Both the position numbers and the translations under genes were made by a program. The notes below the pieces were generated by a model. The model worked only from the letters and a program-made list of their open reading frames with translations, made no database searches and was not told the origin of the DNA. From Paractinoplanes atraurantiacus (GTDB taxonomy: Bacteria; Actinomycetota; Actinomycetes; Mycobacteriales; Micromonosporaceae), in NCBI RefSeq assembly GCF_900215205.1, contig NZ_OBDY01000002.1, positions 329,867 through 393,866 on the forward strand: DNA of 64,000 nucleotides, given 5' to 3'. Numbering within the stretch: the stretch's first letter is position 1; each line of letters begins with the position of its first letter. Below, one piece after another: positions 42,684 through 51,348 of the stretch.

Positions 42684-43604
42684 ATGAAGGCAGTGCGATT
42701 CCACGAGTACGGCGACCCGGCCGTCCTGCGGTACGAGGACACCGAGCGTCCCACCCCGGCCGCCGGCCAGGTCCTGGTCCGGGTCGCCGGTACGTCGTTC
42801 AACGGCGTCGACGGCAACATTCGCGGCGGTTTCATGCAGGGCCCGATCCCGGTGACGCTCCCGCACACGCCCGGAATCGACGTCTCCGGCACGGTCGAGG
42901 AGCTGGGCGAGGGCGTGACCGCCGTGCAGGCCGGGGACCGGGTCGTCGGCTTCCTGCCGATGACCGATGACGGCGCCGCCGCCGAGTATGTCCTGGCCCC
43001 GGCCGAGATCCTGGCCCCGGCGCCGGCGAGCATCCCGCTGGCCGACGCGGCCGCGCTGCCCGCCGTGGGCCTGACCGCCTGGCAGGCGCTGTTCGACCAC
43101 GCCAAGCTCACCGCCGGGCAGCGGGTGCTGATCAACGGCGCGGGCGGCGCGGTCGGCTCGTACGCCGCTCAGCTGGCCAAGAATGCCGGCGCGTACGTCA
43201 TCGCGGTGGCCAAGCCGGGCACGGTCCCGGCCGCCGACGAGGTCATCGACTACACCAGCGCCGACTTCACCCAGGCGGTCACCGCGCCGGTGGACGTGGC
43301 GCTCAACCTGGCCCCGGTCGAGCCGGACCGGCTGGCCGCGCTGGCCGGCCTGATCAGCGACGGCGGTGTCCTGGTCAACACGACGGTCTGGATGCCCGCG
43401 CCGTCCGACGAGACCCGGGGCGTACGCGGCATCGACCTCTTCGTCCGCAGCGACGCCGGCCAGCTCGCGCACCTGGTGTCGCTGGTCGACTCGGGCGAGC
43501 TGCGGGTCGACGTGGCCGAGCGGGTGCCGCTGGCCGAGCTGGCCACCGTGCACGCCCGGGCCGCCGCCGGCCAGCTGTCCGGCAAGACCGTCATCGTCGC
43601 CTGA
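42684..43604 (+). CDS. NADP-dependent zinc-independent oxidoreductase (quinone oxidoreductase type)
   Basis: The product is 306 aa, MDR superfamily. It has the GroES-like N-terminal domain (MKAVRFHEYGDPAVLRYEDTE, PHTPGIDVSGTVEELGEGV) and a nucleotide-binding domain with INGAGGAVGSYAAQLAK. The structural-zinc cysteines of alcohol dehydrogenases are absent, as in quinone oxidoreductases. GAGAAGG precedes the ATG. Two strong palindromes upstream suggest MarR control and induction by quinone-like or electrophilic compounds. A cupin gene follows after 49 bp. Confidence 0.9.
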   Translation: MKAVRFHEYGDPAVLRYEDTERPTPAAGQVLVRVAGTSFNGVDGNIRGGFMQGPIPVTLPHTPGIDVSGTVEELGEGVTAVQAGDRVVGFLPMTDDGAAAEYVLAPAEILAPAPASIPLADAAALPAVGLTAWQALFDHAKLTAGQRVLINGAGGAVGSYAAQLAKNAGAYVIAVAKPGTVPAADEVIDYTSADFTQAVTAPVDVALNLAPVEPDRLAALAGLISDGGVLVNTTVWMPAPSDETRGVRGIDLFVRSDAGQLAHLVSLVDSGELRVDVAERVPLAELATVHARAAAGQLSGKTVIVA

Positions 43605-43653
43605 ACGCCCTATCCAGATAAAAGAGCTTTCCACCAAAAAGGAGATCGCGCTG

Positions 43654-44154
43654 ATGATCCCGGACGACGATCCGACCCGCATGCTCACCGTGGCACACCC
43701 GGACGACCCGAGCACCACCTACATCTCGCTGGTGGGCAACACCTACGGCATGTTGATCACCGGGGAACAGACCAACGGCCAATATTGCCTGATCGACATG
43801 CGCGTGCCCGACGGCGGCGGCCCGCCCCCGCACCGGCACGATTTCGAAGAGATGTTCACGATCCTTGAGGGCGAAGTCGAATTCACCTTCCGCGGCGAGA
43901 AACACACCGTACGAGCCGGATCAACGGTCAACATCCCGGCCAACGCACCGCACAACTTCCGCAACGTTTCCGGCGCCCCGGCCCGCATGCTCTGCATGTG
44001 CACGCCCGCCGGCCAGGACGAATACTTCGCGCGGATCGGCGACATCGTCGCCGGCCCCGACGCCCCACCGCCGCATCTCTCCGACGACGAGCTCGCGGAC
44101 CGCCGCCGGCGTGCGGGCGAACTAGCCTCGACCTACCGGAGCGAGTTCCTGTAA
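43654..44154 (+). CDS. Cupin domain protein
   Basis: The product is 166 aa. A single cupin barrel with both motifs: PPPHRHDFEEMFTILEGEVEF (motif 1 with two His and Glu) and NIPANAPHNFRN (motif 2 with His). The metal-binding residues are complete, so it may be a small dioxygenase, isomerase or binding protein; the substrate is unknown. AAGGAG lies ten bases before the ATG. It is probably co-transcribed with the oxidoreductase. Confidence 0.88.
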   Translation: MIPDDDPTRMLTVAHPDDPSTTYISLVGNTYGMLITGEQTNGQYCLIDMRVPDGGGPPPHRHDFEEMFTILEGEVEFTFRGEKHTVRAGSTVNIPANAPHNFRNVSGAPARMLCMCTPAGQDEYFARIGDIVAGPDAPPPHLSDDELADRRRRAGELASTYRSEFL

Positions 44155-44181
44155 GCCCAGGCACCCCGGCGCGATGGTTGG

Positions 44182-44646
44182 TCAGGAATTGCCGCCGGGC
44201 TGGACGAGGCTCGACTCGTAGGCGAAGACCACCGCCTGGACGCGGTCGCGCAGCCCGAGCTTGCCGAGGATGCGGCCGATGTGGGTTTTGACGGTCGCCT
44301 CGGCGACCTGGAGCCGGCCGCTGATCTCGAGGTTCGACAAGCCCTGGGCCACGAGCAACAGGACCTCCCGTTCCCGGTCGGTGAGGTCGGGTGGGCCGGC
44401 CGGCGCCGGTGGGCTCGCGGTGAGCCGGCCGGCGAAACGGTCCAGCAGCCGCCGGGTCACCCGGGGCGCCACGACGGCGTCGCCGCCGGCCACCACTCGG
44501 ATCGCGTTCAGCAGGCTACGAGCTGCGGTTTTGCCGTGTCGAGCGCCACAGCGCGCCGATCTCGTGATGGTTTGACCGTCAGCGGGCGTTCTCGCCCGAG
44601 ACGACATCACTTCCTTCCCGTACGACCATTCGCCTTGACCCGACAC
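44182..44646 (-). pseudogene. NarL/LuxR-type response regulator lacking its receiver domain
   Basis: Family resemblance begins only at about codon 45 (LLNAIRVVAGGDAVVAPRVTRRLLDRF), normally the linker after the receiver domain. It is followed by a complete LuxR HTH (LTDREREVLLLVAQGLSNLEIS, VAEATVKTHIGRILGKLGLRDRVQAVVFAYE). Codons 1-44 are unrelated Arg/Ser-rich sequence, and no phospho-acceptor domain exists. It is a decapitated two-component regulator. The HTH could still bind DNA if expressed. Confidence 0.8.
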
Positions 44647-44672
44647 GGCCGTCCCGACCTAGCGTCGGCGGC

Positions 44673-45653
44673 ATGGCTGAATTTATGCACGCGGTGGGCT
44701 ACCACCGGAACCTGCCGGTCTCCGATCCGGAGTCGCTGCTGGACCTGACCGTCCCCGTTCCCCAGCCCCGGTGACCACGACCTGCTGGTGCGGGTGGAGG
44801 CGGTGTCGGTCAACCCGGCCGACGTGAAGGTTCGGGCGAGCACTCCCGGCGGCGCCGAACCGAAGATCCTCGGATACGACGCCGCCGGGGTCGTCGAGCG
44901 TGTCGGCAGCGCAGTGACGCTGTTCCGGCCCGGCGACGAGGTCTGGTACGCCGGTTCCATCGCCCGCCCCGGCACCAACGCCGAGTTCCACCTGGTCGAC
45001 GAGCGGATCACCGGGCCGAAACCGGCGTCACTGAGCTTCGCCGAAGCCGCCGCCCTCCCGCTGACCGCGCTGACCGCATGGGAGTCGCTGTTCGACCGGT
45101 TCCGGCTTACCACCGAGAGCACCGGAAAGCTACTGATCATGGGCGCGGCCGGCGGGTCGGTTCGATCCTGGTACAGCTGGCCCGCCAGTTGACCGACGTC
45201 GAGGTGATCGGCACCGCCTCCCGCCCGGAGTCACAGCGCTGGGTCCTCGACCAGGGCGCCCACCGGGTCGTCGGCCGCCACGATCTGCCCAGCGAGATCG
45301 ACTGGATCTTTACGCCACACTCAACCGGCATGATCGAACGCTTCGCCGAGATCCTCCGCCCGTACGGCGCGGTCGTAGCGATCGACGAGCCGCAACGGAT
45401 GGATCTGCTGCCACTCAAGAGCAAAAGCATCACCTGGCACTGGGAGCTGATGTTCACCCGCGCCCTCTACGATCCGGCCAGCAGCGCTCAGCATCACATC
45501 CTGCGAGAGATCGCCGCCCTGATCGACAAGGGCGTTCTGCACACCACCCTCACCACCCGCCTGGATGGCCTTGATGCAGCGAACCTGCGCGAGGCCCACC
45601 GCCTGGTCGAGTCCGGCACCACCGTCGGCAAGGTGGTCGTCGCCCGATCCTGA
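44673..45653 (+). pseudogene. Zinc-type alcohol dehydrogenase-like oxidoreductase with two frameshifts
   Basis: Three frames in sequence encode one MDR protein. They are MAEFMHAVGYHRNLPVSDP to VPVPQP (44673-44775), then [23 protein letters not shown] to [10 protein letters not shown] (44776-45157), then [26 protein letters not shown] to TTVGKVVVARS (to 45653). The first shift is an extra C in CCCCGG; the second is a missing G in GGCGGGTCGG. Both are in short homopolymers, so sequencing error is a real alternative to true decay. The complete protein would belong to the zinc-binding alcohol dehydrogenase/quinone oxidoreductase family (about 325 aa). Confidence 0.8.
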
Positions 45654-46181
45654 TCAGCTGAGCCCCATCCGGCGACGCCAGTTCAGCCAGCCGTGGCGCC
45701 GCCGGGCAGTTAGGCCGTCGGACGCTGTGGTCGCCGCGGCCCACGCGAGCACCAGGCCTAGCAGTGGGGGCACCCAGGGCAGGCGCTGCTAGCGGTATTG
45801 GCAGCGGCGCCGGGTGCTCGCCTGCCCGTTTCGGTGCGTGTCCACCTTGGAGAAAGGCCGGGCAGCGTCTGCGAGAAGGTGGGCGTGATCGTCGGTGAGT
45901 GCTGTTCGTGGACTGTCTCGCCGTGGTGGTTCGCGGGCAGCTTCGGCGGGGTGGTGGCCGTCGGCGATGGCATGTTCTCTTCGGCGCCCGCTGGCCGGTC
46001 GGCCGTTGTGGAGCGGTCGCATCGTGGGACGGGAATTGTTATCTCGGTGGTGTTTCGAAACGAGTCATCCCGATCTCGCCGGCCACGATCGGTTGCCAGG
46101 CATCCCCGCACCAACTCGAACACAGGAGCGTGTGATGGATTCGTGGGAAACGTGCCTTCAAGAGCGCTCTGACACAAAAAA
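45654..46181. other. Region without intact gene; possible membrane-protein fragment
   Basis: No convincing complete gene. On the minus strand, 45655-45790 encodes a hydrophobic stretch (LPWVPPLLGLVLAWAAAT) and a basic tail ending at a stop, perhaps the C-terminal scrap of a membrane protein. The remainder shows no coding pattern I recognise. Composition becomes less GC-rich from about 46.1 kb. Confidence 0.4.
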
Positions 46182-46209
46182 TCGGGTTCAAGCCTTCGCT
46201 CAAACCCGA
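46182..46209. terminator. Hairpin beside the left island repeat
   Basis: TCGGGTT (46182-46188) pairs with AACCCGA (46203-46209), and an inner AGC/GCT pair closes a CTTC loop. A run of six A precedes the stem, so the reverse strand reads stem then T-run. It may terminate leftward transcription. A comparable hairpin precedes the right repeat at 57.2 kb. Confidence 0.55.
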
Positions 46210-46254
46210 CATTTGCTACAAGATGTGTCCGGAGGGGGAGTTGAGCTCCAACAA

Positions 46255-46285
46255 TCCGCATCCGCGCCGTCGGCGCGTGTTCATG
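46255..46285. repeat. Left 31-bp direct repeat of the defence island (candidate att site)
   Basis: Matches 57256-57286 at 28 of 31 bases; all three differences are transitions. Its centre is a small dyad (CGCGCC-GTC-GGCGCG). Both copies are preceded by GTGTCCGGA (here 46225-46233) and, further upstream, by a hairpin. On the minus strand, 46225-46250 resembles the T-arm and acceptor end of a tRNA, which would fit an integration site. That is a pattern impression only. Confidence 0.6.
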
Positions 46286-46409
46286 CGTTTATCCTATACC
46301 GGGCCATGGTTGTTGTGTCGAGCCTATCCGAGAATCCCCTCGAATGGCTGCTTCTCACCATTCAGAATTGTTCCCACGCTGCAGGCAGAGTCGTGTGCGT
46401 TCTGCGACG

Positions 46410-46690
46410 TTATGCCGGCGGCCAAGTTCGGCTCTGTCCGTTACGGACGCCGGTCATGGCCATGTGGATCATGGCGCTGTTCGGGGCGACGCCGTGCCGT
46501 TGCTTCATACCGGGGACCACACCACGTCTCCTGCGCGAAGCTCCTGTACCGCTTCGCCCCACTGCTGAGTGCGGCCCGTACCCTCGGTGACGACCAGACG
46601 CTGGCCGGTCGGGTGGCTGTGCCACGCCGACCGTGCGCCGGGCTGGAACGCCCGTGAAGTTCGCCGCCGGGCGGGCCGAAACAGGTTGAA
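46410..46690 (-). pseudogene. Cupin gene, frameshifted remnant
   Basis: On the minus strand one frame encodes [25 protein letters not shown] and [12 protein letters not shown] (cupin motif 1 and linker). After a shift at about 46510 the next frame gives [22 protein letters not shown] (motif 2 with His), ending at 46410. The pattern is that of small cupins often fused or linked to carboxymuconolactone decarboxylase genes (usual wording: PGARTAWHTHP ... GDVVWxPPGEKHWHGA). The N-terminus is missing. It lies between the left repeat and the CBASS operon. Confidence 0.65.
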
Positions 46691-46816
46691 GGATGTCCTA
46701 CCGAGACAGGTCATGACAGAACCTCTCACGGCTAGGATGGCCGGGCATTCCGCTCCCATTGATCAACGGACTCATGAGCTGAGCGGATCTTCCTACTTCG
46801 TGACGGTGGTGAACCT

Positions 46817-47899
46817 GTGGCAACGGTGGAGCGTCTCGATGCGCCCCTGCTGACTGTGGTGGGTGCCGGTGAGCAACCTGCCAGTGCGCAAGGGTTCTGG
46901 TCCTTGATGACTGACGGGTCGGCCGCCATCGCTGTCGGCGGTTTGATCGCTGGGACTTTCGCTACGGAGACGGCAAAGACCGTGATGACCGGCGAGAAAC
47001 CCGGACGCTTCTGGTTCGCCGTGGCGGTCCTAGCGGGTCTGGCGGTCATGGGGCTCGGTTTCTGGCTGCGGCACCGGTCCCGGATGGGACTACGGGTGGG
47101 GATCATCGTTAACGCGGTCGACGCCCATCGCGGTTCCGCGCGTGCTGAACAGCGAAATCAGCAGGCCGAAAGATTCAGCCAAAACTCCGCGGCGGTAACG
47201 CTGAAGGCGGAGATCGCGCTGTCGGACGACCCCTCGCGTGACCGTGAGTTGGTTGACCTGCTGGCGGAGGAAACTCTTCGCGCGACGACGATCGCCGAGC
47301 GGCTCGCGCCGGAGGCGGCACACGTCAATCTCATCCCTACCATGCCGCTGCATGTCGCGTTCTGGTTGGGTGCCCGGCTGGGACACACGCACGCACAGCA
47401 CGTCGCCGTGCACGAGCTCCGCCAGAACAACGGATCTCCAGCGTTCTTCGCAGCGACATCACTTCGTACGTTGGACGGGAAGGCAGTCCCGCTCACTGTG
47501 GAGCGCCCGCAGATGTTCGACGCCGGCGACGCGACGAAGGTCGCGATCGCCTTGGATCTGCAGAACCGTGGCGATCAGTTCAGAGACGCGGTAGCGAAGG
47601 CCTGCCGGGAACACGGCATCGGCTGGTTGCTGTTGCTGCGCAACGAGAACCAGCTGCTCAAACAGGATATGAAGACGTTCAACGCCGTGGTGACGCAGAC
47701 CTGCAACGAGTGGTACAACGCAGTGTTGCCGCCTGCCGCGAGGACCGGCCATCATGCGATCTTCCTGAGCGGACCGGTCGCGATCGCGGTGGCCCTCGGT
47801 GCACGGCTCGCTGCCCCTTCCCCAGGGCAGTGGACGGCATACACCTTCAATCCCACTGAAAGCGTGTATGTGCCGTTCCCAGCTCCCCCGAAAGGCTGA
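46817..47899 (+). CDS. CBASS effector: two-transmembrane SAVED protein (Cap14-like)
   Basis: The product is 360 aa. Two hydrophobic helices lie at about residues 35-52 (AAIAVGGLIAGTFATETA) and 66-84 (FWFAVAVLAGLAVMGLGFW), followed by a basic RHRSR stop. Residues 90-355 match the SAVED sensor layout: GIIVNAVDAHRG near its start, NLIPTMPLHVAFWLGARLG in the middle, and IFLSGPVAIAVALGARL near its end. SAVED domains bind cyclic oligonucleotides. Membrane-linked SAVED effectors are thought to disrupt the inner membrane when activated. Being the first gene, 197 bp before a CD-NTase, supports the role. GTG start; the ribosome site is weak. Confidence 0.82.
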   Translation: MATVERLDAPLLTVVGAGEQPASAQGFWSLMTDGSAAIAVGGLIAGTFATETAKTVMTGEKPGRFWFAVAVLAGLAVMGLGFWLRHRSRMGLRVGIIVNAVDAHRGSARAEQRNQQAERFSQNSAAVTLKAEIALSDDPSRDRELVDLLAEETLRATTIAERLAPEAAHVNLIPTMPLHVAFWLGARLGHTHAQHVAVHELRQNNGSPAFFAATSLRTLDGKAVPLTVERPQMFDAGDATKVAIALDLQNRGDQFRDAVAKACREHGIGWLLLLRNENQLLKQDMKTFNAVVTQTCNEWYNAVLPPAARTGHHAIFLSGPVAIAVALGARLAAPSPGQWTAYTFNPTESVYVPFPAPPKG

Positions 47900-48096
47900 C
47901 CCAGCATTCCACTGGTACGTCTGAGGTCGACGACGCGTCCTGCTGACCCGGCGAAGTTGTCGTACCCCTGCCGTACCGTCTCTTCAGCGCTCGACGAAAA
48001 CGGATCGAGAGCCGCCTACAGCGTCGTAGGAACTGGCCGTGACCACCCCTCGGCGGCGGTACCAGACGCACTCACCTGCCAGGGAACGGAGAGCCC

Positions 48097-49113
48097 ATGG
48101 CCACGTTGGCCACCCACTTCAAGACGGCACTGAGCAACATCGAGCCGAGCGAGGACGCCGCCAACGCCCAGTCGGCCCACGCCGAGGTCACCAAGGTGTT
48201 AAAAGCGGACAATCTGCTCGCGCGGCTCGGGGTCGATCCGCTATTAATCGGCTCCTACGGCCGACAGGTGTCCATCCGACGGGTCAAGGACGTCGACGTC
48301 TTCGTCCGGCTCCGCAAAGCCGGCAAAGACCTGCGCCCCGGCCGAATCCTCGACCACGTCACCGCTGTACTCGAAGAAGCGTTTCCTGACCGGGTCACAC
48401 GACAGCACCGGTCCGTGATGATCGACTTCCCGGACGACGACCTGTCAGTCGATGTTGTCATCGCCCGGCCCTGCGGTGATCACTGGGAGATCCCGCAGAA
48501 GATCGAGGACGACGGTAACGCTAGGTGGGTCGAGACGAATCCCACCAAGATGGCCGAGCTGACGACCCAAGCCAACAAGGACTACCTGCTCTACGAAGGC
48601 GACCCTGGTAGCGGAGTTTACGTGCCCGTGGTCAAGCTGATGCGCCAGATCCGGCGGACCTGGGTGGAGGACCAGCCCGGCGGCTACTTCTTCGAAGTTC
48701 TCACGTATCACGCGTTCAGCAATCTCAAGCCGAACGAGAAGTCGTACGCCGAGTACGTGACCGTTGTGCTTCGCGAGATCGCCGATCTGCTCGTCGACGT
48801 CGCGGACGATGGCCTCGACGACCCGACGCTGGATGGAAAGAAGATTAAGACTAAAGCCACGCCTGAGCAGTTGGCCGCGGCCGCTGCTCGCATCGACGAG
48901 GCGGCGTCTCTGGCCGAAGAAGCGTTGAAAGCCGACGATTGCTCCGCAGCGGCGAAATGGCGTGAGCTGCTCGGCACCACCAAGAACACCAGGACCGAAG
49001 AACAGGTGTTCCCGCTTCCGGAGTACTGCAACGCTGACGGCAGTAGGAAAAAGATGACGGCGGTGACCCGAGGTGCGTCGACCGTACCGGCGGGGAGCGG
49101 CCGATACGCATGA
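48097..49113 (+). CDS. CBASS CD-NTase (cyclic oligonucleotide synthase)
   Basis: The product is 338 aa. The nucleotidyltransferase core is explicit: Gly 52-Ser 53 (GSYGRQVSIRR), catalytic Asp 65 and Asp 67 (KDVDVFV) and a third Asp 119 (LSVDVVIA). The C-terminal half is the helical OAS-like lid. The enzyme is expected to make a cyclic di- or trinucleotide on phage infection and activate the SAVED effector. The C-terminus is a flexible tail ending GSGRYA; in type II CBASS the last residues are conjugated to a target by Cap2. The Ala end fits the Gly/Ala preference as I recall it. The stop overlaps the Cap2 start by 4 bp. Confidence 0.9.
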   Translation: MATLATHFKTALSNIEPSEDAANAQSAHAEVTKVLKADNLLARLGVDPLLIGSYGRQVSIRRVKDVDVFVRLRKAGKDLRPGRILDHVTAVLEEAFPDRVTRQHRSVMIDFPDDDLSVDVVIARPCGDHWEIPQKIEDDGNARWVETNPTKMAELTTQANKDYLLYEGDPGSGVYVPVVKLMRQIRRTWVEDQPGGYFFEVLTYHAFSNLKPNEKSYAEYVTVVLREIADLLVDVADDGLDDPTLDGKKIKTKATPEQLAAAAARIDEAASLAEEALKADDCSAAAKWRELLGTTKNTRTEEQVFPLPEYCNADGSRKKMTAVTRGASTVPAGSGRYA

Positions 49114-50684
49114 CCAGCTCCTGGCAGAACGAACTCGCAGCCGAAGCCGATGCTTGGCGTGCCCACCTCGGTGAGATCGGCTTCAGCGACGACGGTGATC
49201 GGCTTCGCGGTGAACTGCCGTGGGAGCATCCGGTCCATGGTCTTGCCCACGCTCGTATCGAAGTGCAGCTGCCGGCAGGGTTTCCCTTCACCGCACCGGT
49301 CGTTCGGGTACTCGACCCCGGCGCAGCGATGGAGCTGACCTTTCACCTCGACCGGCCCGCCGAGCTCGGGCTGAATGGCAACCTGTGTCTCTGGGATGCC
49401 GCCATGCAACCAGTCGACGCCGCACCGTGGCGTGAACCCGACCTGCTGCTGGACCGGGTGCGGGGTTGGCTCAAGCAGACCGCGCTGGGATGGCCGGACG
49501 ACGATACTTGCGATCTCGAGCGGTACCTGCCGAGGAACATCGACACTCTGGTCTTGTACGACGCCGAGCGGCTGGCGGGGAAGGTCGGACTCTTCAAAAC
49601 AGCAACGGGACCGACTTCAGGCACGCTCCAGGTGAGCGACAACCGTCGGCCAGGCGCCATCGCGCTGCGAGGACCTCAGCAGTTGCATAGGAGGGACCGA
49701 GAACTGGCATGGGTTGATGATCTGGGCGAGGTCAGCTCGCCGCCACGGGAGTGGGCCGACATCGAGCGCACCTTGGAGCAGGCCGTTGAGGTGACTCGCC
49801 TCATCGCGCTCGGCGCTGTCCGCTACCTGCTGCTGCGCTACTCCCGCAACGGCCAACCCGCGGTCCTGGCCGTCGCAGTCCAGCGGGGAGGCCTCCCTCC
49901 ATCGATCAAAGCCTGCGAAAGCGCCGACACCAGCGAAACCACCCGGTCGATACGCGCAGGTAACACCGCCGCAGAACTGGCCGACGTCCGGATCGCGGTG
50001 ATCGGTGTCGGCGCAATCGGGTCATTCGCCGCCGACATCCTGTTCCGCTCCGGAATACGCCGTCTGACACTGATCGACGGCGAACGGCTGCGTCCCGGCA
50101 ACGTCGTACGGCACCTGGCCGGCAGCGACGATGTCGGAAAGTACAAGGTCACCGCGGTCACGGACCGCCTTGCGGCGACCGGATTCGACGTCGAAGCAGT
50201 GGAACGCCAGAACGTCGACATCATCGACCTCGCGGAGGCTGTAGAACTGGTCAAGAGGCACGACGTCGTGCTCGACGCCACTGCTCACGCCCGCGCCACC
50301 AGCCTGCTGGCAGCGGCCGCCAACATCACCGGCGCAGGGACCGGCCACACGGTCATCTCTGCCTGCGTACAGCGTGAAGGCGACATCATCAGAGCCGACC
50401 GTTTCCCCCTGCGCCACGGCGAACAACACCTGCCGGCTCTCAGCAGCGCCCCCGTCATCGGCGGGGTACGGGAGGCAGGATGCGGCGAACCCATCTCGCG
50501 GACACCACCGGCGGCGGTCATCGCCGCAGCCGAAATCGCCTGCAGAATGGTGATCGATGAGGCGACCCGTCAATGCGCCCTCCCCGCAAGCATGGTCGAT
50601 ATTCGCCGACCACAAGACGAGCCGCCCTTCGACCGGCTTGGTCTGCTGACACCAACTCTGACCGCTACCGGGACAAGTCAATGA
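49110..50684 (+). CDS. CBASS Cap2: E2-E1 fusion conjugation enzyme
   Basis: The product is 524 aa. Residues 1-160 are an E2/UBC-like domain with FPFTAPVVRVLDP and catalytic Cys 93 in GNLCLWD. Residues 290-515 are a ThiF/E1 adenylation domain: VIGVGAIGS nucleotide loop (299-304), LIDGERLRPGNVVRHL with the Arg/Asp of the ATP site, and a candidate catalytic Cys 458 in EAGCGEP. Cap2 primes the CD-NTase by covalent transfer of its C-terminus. A linker (about 160-290) joins the two parts. It overlaps the CD-NTase gene (ATGA) and the Cap3 gene (ATGA), so the three proteins are translationally coupled. Confidence 0.92.
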   Translation: MTSSWQNELAAEADAWRAHLGEIGFSDDGDRLRGELPWEHPVHGLAHARIEVQLPAGFPFTAPVVRVLDPGAAMELTFHLDRPAELGLNGNLCLWDAAMQPVDAAPWREPDLLLDRVRGWLKQTALGWPDDDTCDLERYLPRNIDTLVLYDAERLAGKVGLFKTATGPTSGTLQVSDNRRPGAIALRGPQQLHRRDRELAWVDDLGEVSSPPREWADIERTLEQAVEVTRLIALGAVRYLLLRYSRNGQPAVLAVAVQRGGLPPSIKACESADTSETTRSIRAGNTAAELADVRIAVIGVGAIGSFAADILFRSGIRRLTLIDGERLRPGNVVRHLAGSDDVGKYKVTAVTDRLAATGFDVEAVERQNVDIIDLAEAVELVKRHDVVLDATAHARATSLLAAAANITGAGTGHTVISACVQREGDIIRADRFPLRHGEQHLPALSSAPVIGGVREAGCGEPISRTPPAAVIAAAEIACRMVIDEATRQCALPASMVDIRRPQDEPPFDRLGLLTPTLTATGTSQ

Positions 50685-51133
50685 GAAGAAAGACTCCCGG
50701 CCTGGTCCGAGTGCTGGTGCATTCCGACGCACGGCAGACGATCGCCACCGCGGCCGAACGTGCCCATCCACTGGAAGCTGGGGGTCTTCTCCTCGGATGG
50801 TGGGATAGGGACGCGATCGTCGTACGCGCAGCCGTCGACGTCGTGGATCCAACTGCGACCGGCTCATCGTGGATCCGGCGAGAAGGTCTCGCACAACAAG
50901 CCCTCGACCAGGCTGTCACCGAGCTAGGTCATCCCTGGCTGGGCTACGTCGGGGATTGGCACAGCCACCCGGCGCCGTGCGGCGCCAGTGAGCAGGACCG
51001 CCAGTCCATTCGCAGCGCCTCGCTGGCCTATCCGCAACCGCTGTTGCTCCTCGTGCATCGCCGCGGCGGCAACGTTGACATGCACGCGGCTCGTCGCGGC
51101 CGACTACAAGCCGTTTCCATCGAGACCATGTGA
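50681..51133 (+). CDS. CBASS Cap3: JAMM/MPN deconjugating protease
   Basis: The product is 150 aa. The JAMM zinc site is complete: Glu 32 (LEAGGLLLGWW), His 94 and His 96 (DWHSHP), Ser 103 and Asp 106 (GASEQD). Cap3 removes the CD-NTase from its conjugates and so restrains the system. The ATG at 50681 overlaps the Cap2 stop codon. With the preceding genes this gives the order effector, CD-NTase, Cap2, Cap3, the standard type II (ubiquitin-like) CBASS arrangement. Confidence 0.92.
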   Translation: MRRKTPGLVRVLVHSDARQTIATAAERAHPLEAGGLLLGWWDRDAIVVRAAVDVVDPTATGSSWIRREGLAQQALDQAVTELGHPWLGYVGDWHSHPAPCGASEQDRQSIRSASLAYPQPLLLLVHRRGGNVDMHAARRGRLQAVSIETM

Positions 51134-51348
51134 GGCTTGGACTAGCTAGTCCCATGGCCGGACCTGTCCGAAGCCCTGTCGGCGTTGCCGCCGCTCGGCA
51201 ACGACGCTCTGAACGGGTGCGGTGCGGTCCCTCGGCGCCCAACGCGCCGAGATGGTGTAGCAGGGCGACTTAAACGCCGGCACCACTCAACATCGAGCGA
51301 CAGGCACAACTACTGTCAGTGCCAGGACGAATCCGGTAGGTTGCGGTC
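51134..51348. other. Intergenic region separating two defence-type operons
   Basis: 215 bases with no gene. It should contain the promoter of the Nudix-kinase unit. I see no strong palindrome. Confidence 0.4.

Noticed and set aside
45758..46261. 167-codon minus-strand frame left of the island
   Set aside because: No recognisable domain, unusual composition, and overlap with the hairpin and the region before the left repeat; not supportable as a gene.
46129..46590. Plus-strand frame running through the left repeat
   Set aside because: It passes through the hairpin, the repeat and the antisense of the broken cupin gene, and shows no family resemblance.
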